DNA of 41,442 nucleotides from Calothrix sp. MO_167.B42 (GTDB lineage: Bacteria > Cyanobacteriota > Cyanobacteriia > Cyanobacteriales > Nostocaceae): positions 1-41,442 of the forward strand of contig JASJCX010000013.1 in the NCBI GenBank assembly GCA_030065255.1. The letters are read 5' to 3'. The position numbers and the translations under genes were made by a program. The notes under the pieces were generated by a model, which was not told the origin of the DNA, did no database searches, and worked only from the letters and a program-made list of their open reading frames with translations. This document shows positions 1-9,157 of this stretch, piece by piece (within the stretch, counting starts at the first letter, position 1; the number at the start of each line of letters is the position of its first letter).

Positions 1-655
1 ACCCCTTGCGGTATCTAGCCCAGAGGTGGTTCTCTCACGCCAGTTGCTTCAAGTCGGCAAAGCCGCCCAACGCACTGGCTCCTCAAGCGTTGACTTTCCG
101 AGTGCCCCTCGGTAGTTGGATTGCTCCAAAAATTTGTTTTACTTAAATTCTGTGTCGTCTAGTTCCCATGTAGACGCGGAGCGGCTTCCCGAAGGGTAGA
201 TTTTACCTATTCCCAGGGCAGAAACTAGAACTATGGAATAGAACCCCATATCTTCAATTGTCAAGGTACAGATTGGCGTTAAGCAGTTAGGTTTTTATAC
301 AGGTTGATTACCCTTCCTGTGAATAATACTGTAGCACCAAATGTCACGAATGGGCTAAAGCCCTTAAATAGTTTTCATCCCCGGCTTAAAAGACATTAAA
401 CCCTAAAAACACAAAACGTTTTTAGGGTTTAATTCCGGGGCTTTCAACTTATTTTCTTGTAAATAGAGAGGTAATTAATGGTGTCTTTTGTTGTAGTCTA
501 TTTATGATTGGCAAATCACTTTGCTTTCGCACTCACCCATTCTATGATGATTTTCTCATAATTTGCCTCGATTAACAAAGGAACTTTTATAGCTAGTCAA
601 CTTCATTCAGAGAAATTTGATGTGTAAGGTAAGGTAGTGAGCGAGGAAGTTAGAA
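1..655. other. Intergenic repeat-rich stretch before the glycan locus
   Basis: I see no convincing gene here. The stretch holds three palindromic repeats. One at 39-79 pairs GCCAGTTGC with GCACTGGC around an inner CGGC/GCCG stem. One at about 171-200 is of the 'acgcggagcggcttcccgaag' type common in Nostocales. A large hairpin lies at 379-440. The first 170 bases resemble cyanobacterial dispersed palindromic repeats rather than coding sequence. Confidence 0.6.
379..440. repeat. Large nested hairpin (terminator or MITE core)
   Basis: A 15-bp perfect inverted repeat pairs 396-410 with 418-432 around a 7-base loop (ACAAAAC). An outer CCCCGG/CCGGGG stem pairs 379-384 with 435-440. GGGCTAAAGCCC forms a further short palindrome at 353-364. 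It could end transcription arriving from upstream of the window, or be a small palindromic element. It lies about 215 bases before the exporter genes. Confidence 0.6.
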
Positions 656-1516
656 TTGTTGCGAAGGATGCGAGAAATTATCCGCAAAGCAGGAAAATTC
701 AGAAGTTGGTTGCCCGTTAATGAACAATGGTGGGTAAAGTTAGATTTACTTAGAACCTTGGTGCGGCGAGATTTAGAAGCTAGGTATAAGGGTTCAATTT
801 TAGGTAACTTATGGCCCTTGCTCAATCAACTATCACAACTATTGATTTACACTTATGTGTTTTCCATAGTTTTACAGGTCAAGTTGAGCTTGAAAGGCTT
901 ACCTGCTGATAATAATTTGAGTTTTGGTTTATGGCTGTTTGCGGGGTTACTTCCCTGGATTGCCTTTACAGGTGGCCTAATGCAGTCTGCTAATTCCGTA
1001 GTCGGACAACCGAATTTAGTCAAAAAAGTTGTTTTTCCCCTGACTTTATTACCACTGATCCCAATTTTATCAGCTTTCATCGAAAGTGCTTTTGGTTTAA
1101 TGGCGCTGATTTTTCTGGTAGCAATAGTTACTCATACTTTACACCCAACTTTAGCAATTTTACCATTGGTATGGCTACCGCAGTTATTGTTTACGGCTGG
1201 TTTGGGTTATTTAGCGGCAGGATTAACGGTATTCTTGAGGGATATACCCCAAACCCTAGTAGTTATTCTCAATCTTTGGTTTTATCTTACACCACTTGTC
1301 TATCCAGCTAGGGTAATTCCACAACAATGGCGGGCTTTAGTATTTTGGTTCAATCCCATGGCTGCGATTGCGGAAGTTTACCGTGATTTAATCTTAGTAG
1401 GAGAGGTCAACCATTGGGGCGAGTGGGGTATTGCTTCTGTAATATCCATATTATTATTTTGTTTTGGGTTGTGGATATATAGAAAACTACGTCCGGCTTT
1501 TGCCGATGTTCTCTAA
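656..1516 (+). CDS. wzm: Polysaccharide ABC transporter permease (Wzm/TagG type)
   Basis: This is the inner-membrane permease of a type-2 ABC exporter for undecaprenyl-linked glycans. The 286-residue protein has an amphipathic N-terminus, about six hydrophobic segments between residues 50 and 280, and the family-typical stretch 'RRDLEARYKGSILGNLWP' near residues 38-55. The conserved region 'LTPLVYPARVIP' sits near 211-222. The start is uncertain: TTG at 656 lies 8 bases after GAGGA (643-647), whereas the in-frame ATG at 668 has poorer spacing. The ATPase partner follows 137 bases downstream, which fits a Wzm-Wzt pair. The family assignment is firm; the exported polymer is unknown. Confidence 0.9.
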   Translation: MLRRMREIIRKAGKFRSWLPVNEQWWVKLDLLRTLVRRDLEARYKGSILGNLWPLLNQLSQLLIYTYVFSIVLQVKLSLKGLPADNNLSFGLWLFAGLLPWIAFTGGLMQSANSVVGQPNLVKKVVFPLTLLPLIPILSAFIESAFGLMALIFLVAIVTHTLHPTLAILPLVWLPQLLFTAGLGYLAAGLTVFLRDIPQTLVVILNLWFYLTPLVYPARVIPQQWRALVFWFNPMAAIAEVYRDLILVGEVNHWGEWGIASVISILLFCFGLWIYRKLRPAFADVL

Positions 1517-1653
1517 TATTTTCCATCGGATCGATCAATTCAGTTGGCTATGGTTATACGATACAATACTGCAATTATTTACTGATATGGCATCTACGTC
1601 CTGGTATGTGATTATGTGGTGATGTGGGAGTTTTGAGGAGTGATGTTGAAATT

Positions 1654-3054
1654 ATGGGTGAGGATATAACAATTTCTCTGAAAAATGTCTCGAAGTGCTT
1701 TAAGCGGTATGCCCGTCCTGTCGAACGTTTAAAAGAAATTTTACTCCCAGGGAAAAGTAGGGCAGATGAATTTTGGGCACTGCACAATATCAATTTAGAT
1801 ATTTTTAAAGGAGAGACAGTAGGTATTGTCGGACGCAATGGTTCTGGGAAAAGTACACTTCTACAAATTATTGCAGGTACTTTAACCCCCACTACAGGAG
1901 AAGTAAAAGTCAATGGACGTATTTCGGCTTTATTAGAATTAGGCAGCGGATTTAATCCTGAATTTACAGGCAGACAAAATGTCTTTTTTAATGGACGTTT
2001 ATTGGGCTTAACTCAAGGGGAAATTGAGAATAAATTAGATGATATTCTGGGATTTGCAGATATTGGTGAATTTATTGATGAACCTGTTAAAACCTATTCG
2101 AGTGGGATGTTTGTCCGTTTAGCGTTTGCAGTGGCGGTAAATGTTGAACCAGAAATTTTGATTGTAGATGAAGCTTTATCAGTAGGGGATGGAGTTTTTG
2201 TTCACCGTTGCATGGCAAAAATAAAAAGTTTCCAAGATGCTGGTGGAACAATTTTATTTGTATCCCATGATACGGGAACGGTAGCTCGTCTATGCGGCAA
2301 AGTCATATGGATTAATCAAGGGAATATTGTTGAAATCGGCGAACCAGATGTCATTAGTAGGCATTATCAAGCTTGGATGTATGAGCAAATTAATGACTAT
2401 CAAAAAAAATATGCTCAAGAGCAATTAACAGAAAATGAGCAAAATCCTGAGAAAGTAGAAAATGTACCTCAAAATCTGATTAAACAGCAAAAAGAAAGTA
2501 TTAAATCAAATCCTTTTACTGAGAAAAAATATAAATCATATAATAATGTAGAACGTTTTGGAACAGGCAGGGCAGAAATTATAAATATTGAAGTATTAGA
2601 TATTAATAATGCCAATATAGGATTTGTATATCCGAAGGATAAAATTAAATTGGTAATTCAAATCGTCAGTTTTGATCGGATAAAAATGCCTATAGTTGGT
2701 ATTGCTTTATGTGATAGATTAAGAACAACTATAACTTCTCTAAATACAGATCAATATAATTATAAATTAAGTAGTTTATTGCCCCATCAATTATTAACAG
2801 TAGAATTTCAGCTAGATTGGCCTGAGATTCAAGGTGATAACTATGTGTTAGAATGTGCCGTCGCTTGTGGAACCCAGGAGCAGCATGAAATGTTGGATTG
2901 GTTACAATCACCACTGAATATTATGTCAGGGGTAATAGATTTAACATTTGGAATATTTCGTATCCCAAATATTGAAATTTCCCATAGGGTTAAAGCTTAT
3001 GGGCATGATTTAAAAACAAATAGCAAAGTTTTAGAGGGAAATATGAACTATTAG
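1654..3054 (+). CDS. wzt: Polysaccharide ABC transporter ATPase with C-terminal glycan-binding domain (Wzt type)
   Basis: This is the nucleotide-binding subunit of the exporter. Counting from ATG 1654 (466 residues), Walker A 'GRNGSGKST' lies near residue 60, the signature 'YSSGM' near 148, Walker B 'ILIVDEALSVGD' near 168 and the H-loop His near 205. A polar hinge (about 230-295) leads to a beta-rich C-terminal domain of about 150 residues, placed like the Wzt-C domain that in E. coli O8/O9a recognises the modified non-reducing end of the finished chain. The frame is open to a GTG at 1624, but ATG 1654 begins the conserved sequence and follows GAGGAG. Methyltransferase genes immediately downstream would fit export licensed by a methyl cap; that link is inference. 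Confidence 0.92.
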   Translation: MGEDITISLKNVSKCFKRYARPVERLKEILLPGKSRADEFWALHNINLDIFKGETVGIVGRNGSGKSTLLQIIAGTLTPTTGEVKVNGRISALLELGSGFNPEFTGRQNVFFNGRLLGLTQGEIENKLDDILGFADIGEFIDEPVKTYSSGMFVRLAFAVAVNVEPEILIVDEALSVGDGVFVHRCMAKIKSFQDAGGTILFVSHDTGTVARLCGKVIWINQGNIVEIGEPDVISRHYQAWMYEQINDYQKKYAQEQLTENEQNPEKVENVPQNLIKQQKESIKSNPFTEKKYKSYNNVERFGTGRAEIINIEVLDINNANIGFVYPKDKIKLVIQIVSFDRIKMPIVGIALCDRLRTTITSLNTDQYNYKLSSLLPHQLLTVEFQLDWPEIQGDNYVLECAVACGTQEQHEMLDWLQSPLNIMSGVIDLTFGIFRIPNIEISHRVKAYGHDLKTNSKVLEGNMNY

Positions 3055-3129
3055 TCAAGCCAATATTTTTAATTTTATGATTATCGCTTTAATCAAAGAT
3101 TACTTAATTTTATGGAGTATTGCAGTTAA

Positions 3130-3873
3130 ATGTTAGCAGAAGATATCAAAAGATATGGTCAATGGATGTATGAATTTGACCTTGGTAATGGAGTAAAAAC
3201 CCCTATTTATTCAGAATCCTTGAATCAGGTGAATAAAGTCAGGCATTCAATGATATTCTCCTTTTTGGATGGCATCTCTTTTAATTATAAATCTGCTTCT
3301 ATTTTAGACCTAGCTTGTAATGAAGCATACTTTATGTTTGAGATGTTAAAACGAGGAGCAAAATATGGTCTTGGAGTTGAGGGAAGAAAGGAAAATATAG
3401 AAAAGGCTTTGTTTATTCAGCAGGCTCTTAATTACCCAAATTGTGATTTCCAACATCAAGATGTTTTTGAATTTAACTATGAAAAAGACAAATTTGATAT
3501 CGTACTTTTATTAGGCATTATTTACCATGTAGAAAATCCTATTGGACTGATACGAAAAGCAGCTCTAGCAAGTTCAAAATACCTGTTTGTGGAAACCCAA
3601 CTGTGTAAAAGCGATCGACATATTCCCTTTGGTTGGGGTACTCCTAATGAATATTTACATGGGGAGAGTTACTTTGTAGTTCATACAGAGCAAGAACCAG
3701 AAAACCCACTAGCATCTTTAGCTGGTTTAAGTTTAATCCCAAATTTATTTACTGTGGTTAAAATTCTCAGGCATTTAGGCTTTCAAAGTATTATTCAACT
3801 ACATCCAAATTATCTGGTGCAAGAACCCCAATATAATCAGCTAGATAGAGTCATATTAGTGGGTATCAAGTAA
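3130..3873 (+). CDS. SAM-dependent methyltransferase (class I)
   Basis: This 247-residue Rossmann-fold methyltransferase has motif I 'ILDLACNEAYF' at 58-68, the acidic ribose-binding residue in 'GVEG' (E84) and the post-motif stretch 'FDIVLLLGIIYHVENP' at 122-137. The C-terminal third contains 'FGWGTPNEYLHGE', resembling sugar or lipid methyltransferases of surface-glycan clusters. It follows wzt by 75 bases with a GGAG at 3114-3117. The substrate cannot be read from sequence; methylation of a sugar hydroxyl or of a chain terminus is the contextual guess. Confidence 0.8.
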   Translation: MLAEDIKRYGQWMYEFDLGNGVKTPIYSESLNQVNKVRHSMIFSFLDGISFNYKSASILDLACNEAYFMFEMLKRGAKYGLGVEGRKENIEKALFIQQALNYPNCDFQHQDVFEFNYEKDKFDIVLLLGIIYHVENPIGLIRKAALASSKYLFVETQLCKSDRHIPFGWGTPNEYLHGESYFVVHTEQEPENPLASLAGLSLIPNLFTVVKILRHLGFQSIIQLHPNYLVQEPQYNQLDRVILVGIK

Positions 3874-3899
3874 TATTCATATACTTATTATATTGTATT

Positions 3900-4601
3900 A
3901 TGCCTATATGTGAAGCAATCAATTCCTGCATTTGTTGCGGTTCTAATCGCATAGCACTTAACGCTGTGTTATGGAAATCACTGATAGATGAATGGCGGAT
4001 TTCCCATTATGAAGTTGAATATATTAATCGTCAACAAGGATTGCATTGTCTTGATTGCTCCTCTAATTTACGTTCCATGGCATTAGCAATGGCAATTATG
4101 AGATGTTTTGGCTATCGCGGAATATTTCAGGATTTTATCAAGCAAGAAATTACGCAAAAACTCAAAATTTTAGAAATAAATACAGCAGGTAGCTTAACCC
4201 AATTTTTATCAGAACTACCAGGACATTGTTTGGGAAACTATCCAGAAGTAGACATGATGTCCCTTAAATTTGTAGATGAATCCTTTGATTTAGTAGTTCA
4301 CTCCGATACCCTAGAACATATTCCTTATCCTGTGAGGGGTTTATCTGAGTGTCATAGAGTATTAAAATCTGAAGGCTTATGTGTTTTCACGATTCCGATG
4401 ATTGTTGATAGACTAACTAGCAATCGAGAAGGATTAGCTCCTAGCTATCATGGTGTTTCTGAAGTTCAACAATCTGATTTATTAGTTTATACAGAGTATG
4501 GTTGCGATGCTTGGAAACATACTATTCAAGCTGGATTTCAGGAGTGTAGGATAATTTCCCTAGAATATCCTGCTGCCCAAGCAATTGTTGCAGTCAAATA
4601 A
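3900..4601 (+). CDS. SAM-dependent methyltransferase with N-terminal cysteine pairs
   Basis: The 233-residue protein begins with a possible zinc-binding segment, 'CICC' at 10-13 and 'CLDC' at 50-53, followed by a class I methyltransferase fold. Motif I is degenerate ('ILEINTAGSLT', 90-100), but 'FDLVVHSDTLEHIPYP' (129-144) and 'HRVLKSEGLCVFTIP' are typical. The gene sits 26 bases after the previous methyltransferase and 20 bases before the giant glycosyltransferase, so it is probably co-transcribed. The degraded glycine-rich loop leaves open weak SAM binding or a structural role. The substrate is unknown. Confidence 0.72.
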   Translation: MPICEAINSCICCGSNRIALNAVLWKSLIDEWRISHYEVEYINRQQGLHCLDCSSNLRSMALAMAIMRCFGYRGIFQDFIKQEITQKLKILEINTAGSLTQFLSELPGHCLGNYPEVDMMSLKFVDESFDLVVHSDTLEHIPYPVRGLSECHRVLKSEGLCVFTIPMIVDRLTSNREGLAPSYHGVSEVQQSDLLVYTEYGCDAWKHTIQAGFQECRIISLEYPAAQAIVAVK

Positions 4602-4621
4602 ATTAAAGGAGCTAAAGTTTT

Positions 4622-7600
4622 ATGGAATTCACTGGTGAAAGGTATGTTCCACATTTAAATGGTCAAATTAAATACGAGCATATACATAGATATGCATTGT
4701 GTTTGGAATTTGTGAATGGTAAATCAGTATTAGATATTGCTTCTGGTGAAGGATATGGTTGTGCATTATTAGCAACAGTGGCAGAATCTGTTGTTGGAGT
4801 TGATATTAGTTCTGAAGCCATAGAATCTGCAACCCAGGAATATGGTAGTCTGCCCAATCTCAAGTTTTTGGTGGGTTCATGCGATTCTATACCATTACCG
4901 GACAATTCATTTGATGTAGTCACCTCTTTTGAAACTATTGAGCATCATGATAAACATGAAGAAATGATGCTGGAAATTAAAAGGGTTTTGAAGCCAGATG
5001 GAGTGCTAATTATATCATCTCCAAACCGCTTGATTTATTCAGATGAGCCTAAGTATCAAAACCCATTTCATGTTAAAGAACTTTATTATGACGAATTAGT
5101 TGATTTATTGAATCGGCATTTCAGATTTTCCAAATTTTATGGACAAAAATTAGCTATCAGTTCTTTTCTCTTCTCTTTGACAGAATTAAATGTAAGTGAT
5201 TTTCAATCGTATAGTGGTAGTTCAAATAATGTCAAGAAAATAGTTCCGGCATTAGAGTCTCCCTTATATTTTTTGGTCATATGCTCAGACAATGAACATA
5301 TCCAACAAAATATTGATTCAATTTATATTGATAAAAATGATGACTTATTAAAAAATATTTATGTAGATATAAAAAATTTTCAATCCCAATTAGAACAAAC
5401 TCAAACAGAACTAGAAAAATCACAATCCCAATTAGAACAAACTCAAGCAGAACTAGCAAAATCACAATCCCAATTAGAACAAGCTCAAACAGAACTAGAG
5501 GATTTAAAATATAAATATAAATATTATCTGTATATTTTGAAAAAAATACTCCATAAAACTAAGAATTTTGTGCTCAATGGGATTCGTAAATTACGAAGCA
5601 AAGATAAATTCAAATGGGAAAGAGTTATTAATACTGGAGATATAGAAGGCTATTTAGAATCACCACATATTCAAGAAAATAATGTAGATGGTAAGTTAAT
5701 AGTCTCTGGCTGGGTTTTTAGTAGAAGCTCGAAAATTAAGGATTTAATTTTAATTATAGATGACTTATTAGAAGAAAAAATTGAATATGGCTTGTTTCGC
5801 CCAGATGTATCTGAAGCAAACATAGATGTTGTAGATGCAGGTTTATCTGGATTTACAAAAACTATTCTATTTGACACTAATTACTCTGGTAAAATCAACA
5901 TTAGAATTTGGTCAGTTTTGGAAAATGGAACACGAATTTGTTGTTTTGCTAGACAGGTAAAATTTAAGGCTAAGAAACCAAAGAAAACTATTAGAATCGA
6001 TTTCTTGATTTTTCTACGCAGTGCATTATTTAAAGCTTTTGATGCTTTTAAACAAGGTAGATTGCCACTTTCTCCATATTTGTGGTTTTATTATCTCCGT
6101 CGGCATTACAGAAAAATTAAGGGAATCCAAAATTCAGCTATAGAGTATTCTAATATTATTCATCCTTGGCAAACTGAAAATTTATATCAACGTTGGATAC
6201 GCACAAATTTTCCCACACCAAAGCTTTTGGCGCGGATGGAAGCAGATGCAGAAAAATTAGAACCAACGGGAGTCAAAATAAGTATTGTAGTTCCTGTTTA
6301 TAACACTCCCGAAATTTTTCTCAAAGAAATGATTGATTCAGTGAGAACACAAATTTATGCCAATTGGGAATTGTGTATTGCTGATGATTGCTCTACAAAA
6401 CCTGGTGTTCAAGAAATATTAAAACAGGTAACGGCAGAGGACTCACGCATCAAAGTTATTTTTAGACAAAATAATGGTCATATTGTAGAAGCAACTAATT
6501 CAGCATTGTCAATTGCGACGGGTGAATATGTGGCATTACTAGATCATGATGATACCTTGTCCGTGGATGCACTGTTACATATTGCTGAATGCGTCAACAA
6601 GCATCCCGATGTGGATTGGATATATACAGATGAGGATAAAATTAACCAATCTGGATATCATTTCGATCCACAAATGAAGGGTGCCTGGAGTCCAGAAATG
6701 GCTATTACTCACAACTTTACCCACCATCTTACCGTGATTCGTAAAGCATTGATTGCAGAAGTCGGAGGGATGCGAAAAGGGTTTGAGGGAGCGCAGGATC
6801 TTGATTTATTTTTGCGTGTAAGCGAAAAGACAACACCAGATAAAATTAAGCATATTCCCCATGTGTGTTACCACTGGCGAACCCACACAGGAAGTACAGC
6901 TTCCCACGGAACTCAAAAGCAGTATGTATTTGATAGTGCTCATCATGCTATTGAAGATGCAATTCAACGTAGAGGTTTAAAAGCTAAACCATTTTTGCCC
7001 AAAATTGCCAAAAAGCATGGCTTGTGTTTGTACCAACTAAAGTGGGATGATTCTTTATTAGCGCATAATTCTGTGACAATTGTTATCCCTACCAGGGACA
7101 GAACTGACTTACTAAAAAAGTGCGTATCTAGTCTGGAAAAAACTGTAGACAAACGTTTTGTCAAATTGATTATAGTAGATGATAATTCTCAAGAACCAGC
7201 TACTCATCAGTATCTGCATAAATTGCAAGCAGATCAAGTCTTAAAATGCCAAGTTATCCATGCAGAACGAAAAATAGATACTTTTAATTATGCCCGTTTA
7301 ATGAATTTGGCTGCTGAACATGTTGAGACACCATATATGCTACACCTCAACAACGATGTGCAAGCCATAGAACCAGGTTGGTTAGAAGATATGGTTGGCT
7401 GGATGTCAATCAATGGTGTAGGAGTAGTAGGAGCTAAACTTTTATATCCGAATGGAAATATTCAACATGCTGGTGCGGTAGTAGGGCCTCATAATGGATT
7501 AGCGGACCATTTATTTCATGGTTTACATAAAGATGAAGTCGGTTATATTTGCCTGCCCCATGCAGCACGAAACGTTTCGGCAGTAACAGGAGCTTGTCTA

Positions 7601-9103
7601 CTGACTTCAACAAGTTTGTATAGAGAAATTGGAGGATTTGACGAAGATAAATTCACAGTTGAGTACAACGATGTAGATTATTGTCTACGAGTAATTCAAT
7701 CTGGAAAACGTATCGTCTATACACCTCAAGTAATTCTAGTACATGAGACTAGTGCTTCTAGGGGTCAGCATTTTAATCCTCAAGAGCATATTAATTTTCT
7801 GGATAAATATAAATTTTTTACTGATAGTTATTTTAGCAAAAGTTTAGATATTAATTCTATGGAAATGGCGGTTAATCCCTATCATTTCTGTCATGTGGAT
7901 AGAGTATCTCATCCTAAAATACTATTCATTACTCACAATTTAAATTTGGAAGGAGCGCCACTGATTGTTTACAATTATGCCCGTTATTTTGCAACGAAAG
8001 GTGATTGTAAAATTTACGTAATTTCTCCCATCGATGGTGTTTTGCGACAAGAATATGAACAGTTAAATATTCCTGTAAAAATTATAGAAAAAACTTTGCC
8101 TCTACCAGAAGAAAATATAGATAAATATCGCAGTCGTTTGCAACAAATAGGAGAGAGCTTAAATCTAGATTCCTTTGATTTAGTTGTATGTAATACATTA
8201 CTCAGCTTCTGGGGTGTTGAATTGGCTAAACTTTTCAAATTACCCACTATTTGGCATATTCATGAAAGCCAAAATATTAATATGAGCATCAATAGTTTCT
8301 TTGGTTCTGCACCAGAAAATGTGATGCAATATATATTGCCAGATTGTTTAGCAACATCCAATAGAGTAGTTTTTCAAGCTGATGCTACACGCAGAATTTT
8401 TCATCAATATGATATTCAAGGTAATTTCCGTACTATACCCGGTGGACTCAATTTACAGCGAATCAAGCAATTCCGAGACGAGCATAACAAATCAGACTTA
8501 CGGAATAAATATGATATAAATCCCAATCATACAGTAGTTTCTATTATTGGCACTACCTGTCAGCGTAAAGGACAACATATTTTTATAGATGCGATTAAAG
8601 AATTAGCAGCAATTTTCCCTAACAAGTTTGCCAATATATCTTTTCTCATAGTCGGTGCTAGAAATAAAACCTATTTAGAGCAAAGTTACTTAGAATTATT
8701 AAACCGTAAAATTAAAAACTTCTCATTAAATAATATCTATATATATCCTGAAACAAAAGATGTTTATGACTTCTATGCTTTGAGTGATATTTTCGTTTGT
8801 GCCAGTTTTGAAGAATCTTTCCCGAGAGTATTACTAGAAGCAATGGCTTTTGAACTTAAAATTATTAGTACTGATGTATTTGGCATTCCCGAAATAGTGA
8901 ATGATAGAAGTGAAGCATATTTAGTACAACCAGGAGATGCCAAAGCCCTAGCAATTGCTATGAAAAAATGCATCGCAGACCCCAATTTATCATCTTGTCT
9001 AGCTCAAAATTCCTATGCAAAATTTTGCCGGATGTTTGATAATCAACATCTTTTACACCAACATCTGTTACTGGCAAAGGAAGTGATTTTACAAAGGGAT
9101 TAA
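4622..9103 (+). CDS. Giant fusion: methyltransferase - coiled coil - beta-sandwich - GT2 - GT2 - GT4
   Basis: A 1493-residue multifunctional glycan-assembly protein. Residues 1-170 are a class I methyltransferase (motif I 'VLDIASGEGYG' near 36-46, acidic D61, 'PDNSFDVVTSFETIEH'). Residues 254-295 are a coiled coil made of three 14-residue repeats. Residues 345-448 form a beta-sandwich-like module ('VSGWVF', 'GLFRPDV', 'GLSGF'). Residues 553-780 are a GT2 domain ('IVVPVYN', 'DDCS', DHDD at 641-644). Residues 817-1060 are a second GT2 domain ('IVIPTRDR', 'DDNS', NNDV at 910-913, 'GGFDED'). Residues 1099-1480 are a GT4 domain ('GTTCQRKGQH' and the E-x7-E motif 'EESFPRVLLE' near 1397-1406). No signal peptide or membrane span is seen. 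A sequential sugar-adding and methyl-capping enzyme is the likely role. An AAAGGAG-like ribosome site at about 4605-4611 precedes ATG 4622. Confidence 0.9.
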   Translation: MEFTGERYVPHLNGQIKYEHIHRYALCLEFVNGKSVLDIASGEGYGCALLATVAESVVGVDISSEAIESATQEYGSLPNLKFLVGSCDSIPLPDNSFDVVTSFETIEHHDKHEEMMLEIKRVLKPDGVLIISSPNRLIYSDEPKYQNPFHVKELYYDELVDLLNRHFRFSKFYGQKLAISSFLFSLTELNVSDFQSYSGSSNNVKKIVPALESPLYFLVICSDNEHIQQNIDSIYIDKNDDLLKNIYVDIKNFQSQLEQTQTELEKSQSQLEQTQAELAKSQSQLEQAQTELEDLKYKYKYYLYILKKILHKTKNFVLNGIRKLRSKDKFKWERVINTGDIEGYLESPHIQENNVDGKLIVSGWVFSRSSKIKDLILIIDDLLEEKIEYGLFRPDVSEANIDVVDAGLSGFTKTILFDTNYSGKINIRIWSVLENGTRICCFARQVKFKAKKPKKTIRIDFLIFLRSALFKAFDAFKQGRLPLSPYLWFYYLRRHYRKIKGIQNSAIEYSNIIHPWQTENLYQRWIRTNFPTPKLLARMEADAEKLEPTGVKISIVVPVYNTPEIFLKEMIDSVRTQIYANWELCIADDCSTKPGVQEILKQVTAEDSRIKVIFRQNNGHIVEATNSALSIATGEYVALLDHDDTLSVDALLHIAECVNKHPDVDWIYTDEDKINQSGYHFDPQMKGAWSPEMAITHNFTHHLTVIRKALIAEVGGMRKGFEGAQDLDLFLRVSEKTTPDKIKHIPHVCYHWRTHTGSTASHGTQKQYVFDSAHHAIEDAIQRRGLKAKPFLPKIAKKHGLCLYQLKWDDSLLAHNSVTIVIPTRDRTDLLKKCVSSLEKTVDKRFVKLIIVDDNSQEPATHQYLHKLQADQVLKCQVIHAERKIDTFNYARLMNLAAEHVETPYMLHLNNDVQAIEPGWLEDMVGWMSINGVGVVGAKLLYPNGNIQHAGAVVGPHNGLADHLFHGLHKDEVGYICLPHAARNVSAVTGACLLTSTSLYREIGGFDEDKFTVEYNDVDYCLRVIQSGKRIVYTPQVILVHETSASRGQHFNPQEHINFLDKYKFFTDSYFSKSLDINSMEMAVNPYHFCHVDRVSHPKILFITHNLNLEGAPLIVYNYARYFATKGDCKIYVISPIDGVLRQEYEQLNIPVKIIEKTLPLPEENIDKYRSRLQQIGESLNLDSFDLVVCNTLLSFWGVELAKLFKLPTIWHIHESQNINMSINSFFGSAPENVMQYILPDCLATSNRVVFQADATRRIFHQYDIQGNFRTIPGGLNLQRIKQFRDEHNKSDLRNKYDINPNHTVVSIIGTTCQRKGQHIFIDAIKELAAIFPNKFANISFLIVGARNKTYLEQSYLELLNRKIKNFSLNNIYIYPETKDVYDFYALSDIFVCASFEESFPRVLLEAMAFELKIISTDVFGIPEIVNDRSEAYLVQPGDAKALAIAMKKCIADPNLSSCLAQNSYAKFCRMFDNQHLLHQHLLLAKEVILQRD
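5381..5506 (+). repeat. 42-bp tandem repeat (3 units) encoding a coiled coil
   Basis: Three nearly identical 42-bp units start at 5381, 5423 and 5465, each beginning CAATCCCAATTAGAACAA. They encode 14-residue (two-heptad) units of the form QSQLEQTQTELEKS. The third unit diverges in its last bases. Because 42 is divisible by 3 and fits the heptad register, gain or loss of units would lengthen or shorten the coil without a frameshift. Confidence 0.9.
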
Positions 9104-9157
9104 AAAATGTTCAGATTTTATACAAGCATATAAAAATAATATCATCCATAATTTGTC

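Noticed and set aside
853-1080. Minus-strand reading frame of 75 residues
   Set aside because: It is antisense to membrane spans of the Wzm gene, which is clearly coding.
5381-5506. Possible CRISPR array
   Set aside because: The units are contiguous 42-bp direct repeats without spacers, in frame within a protein gene.
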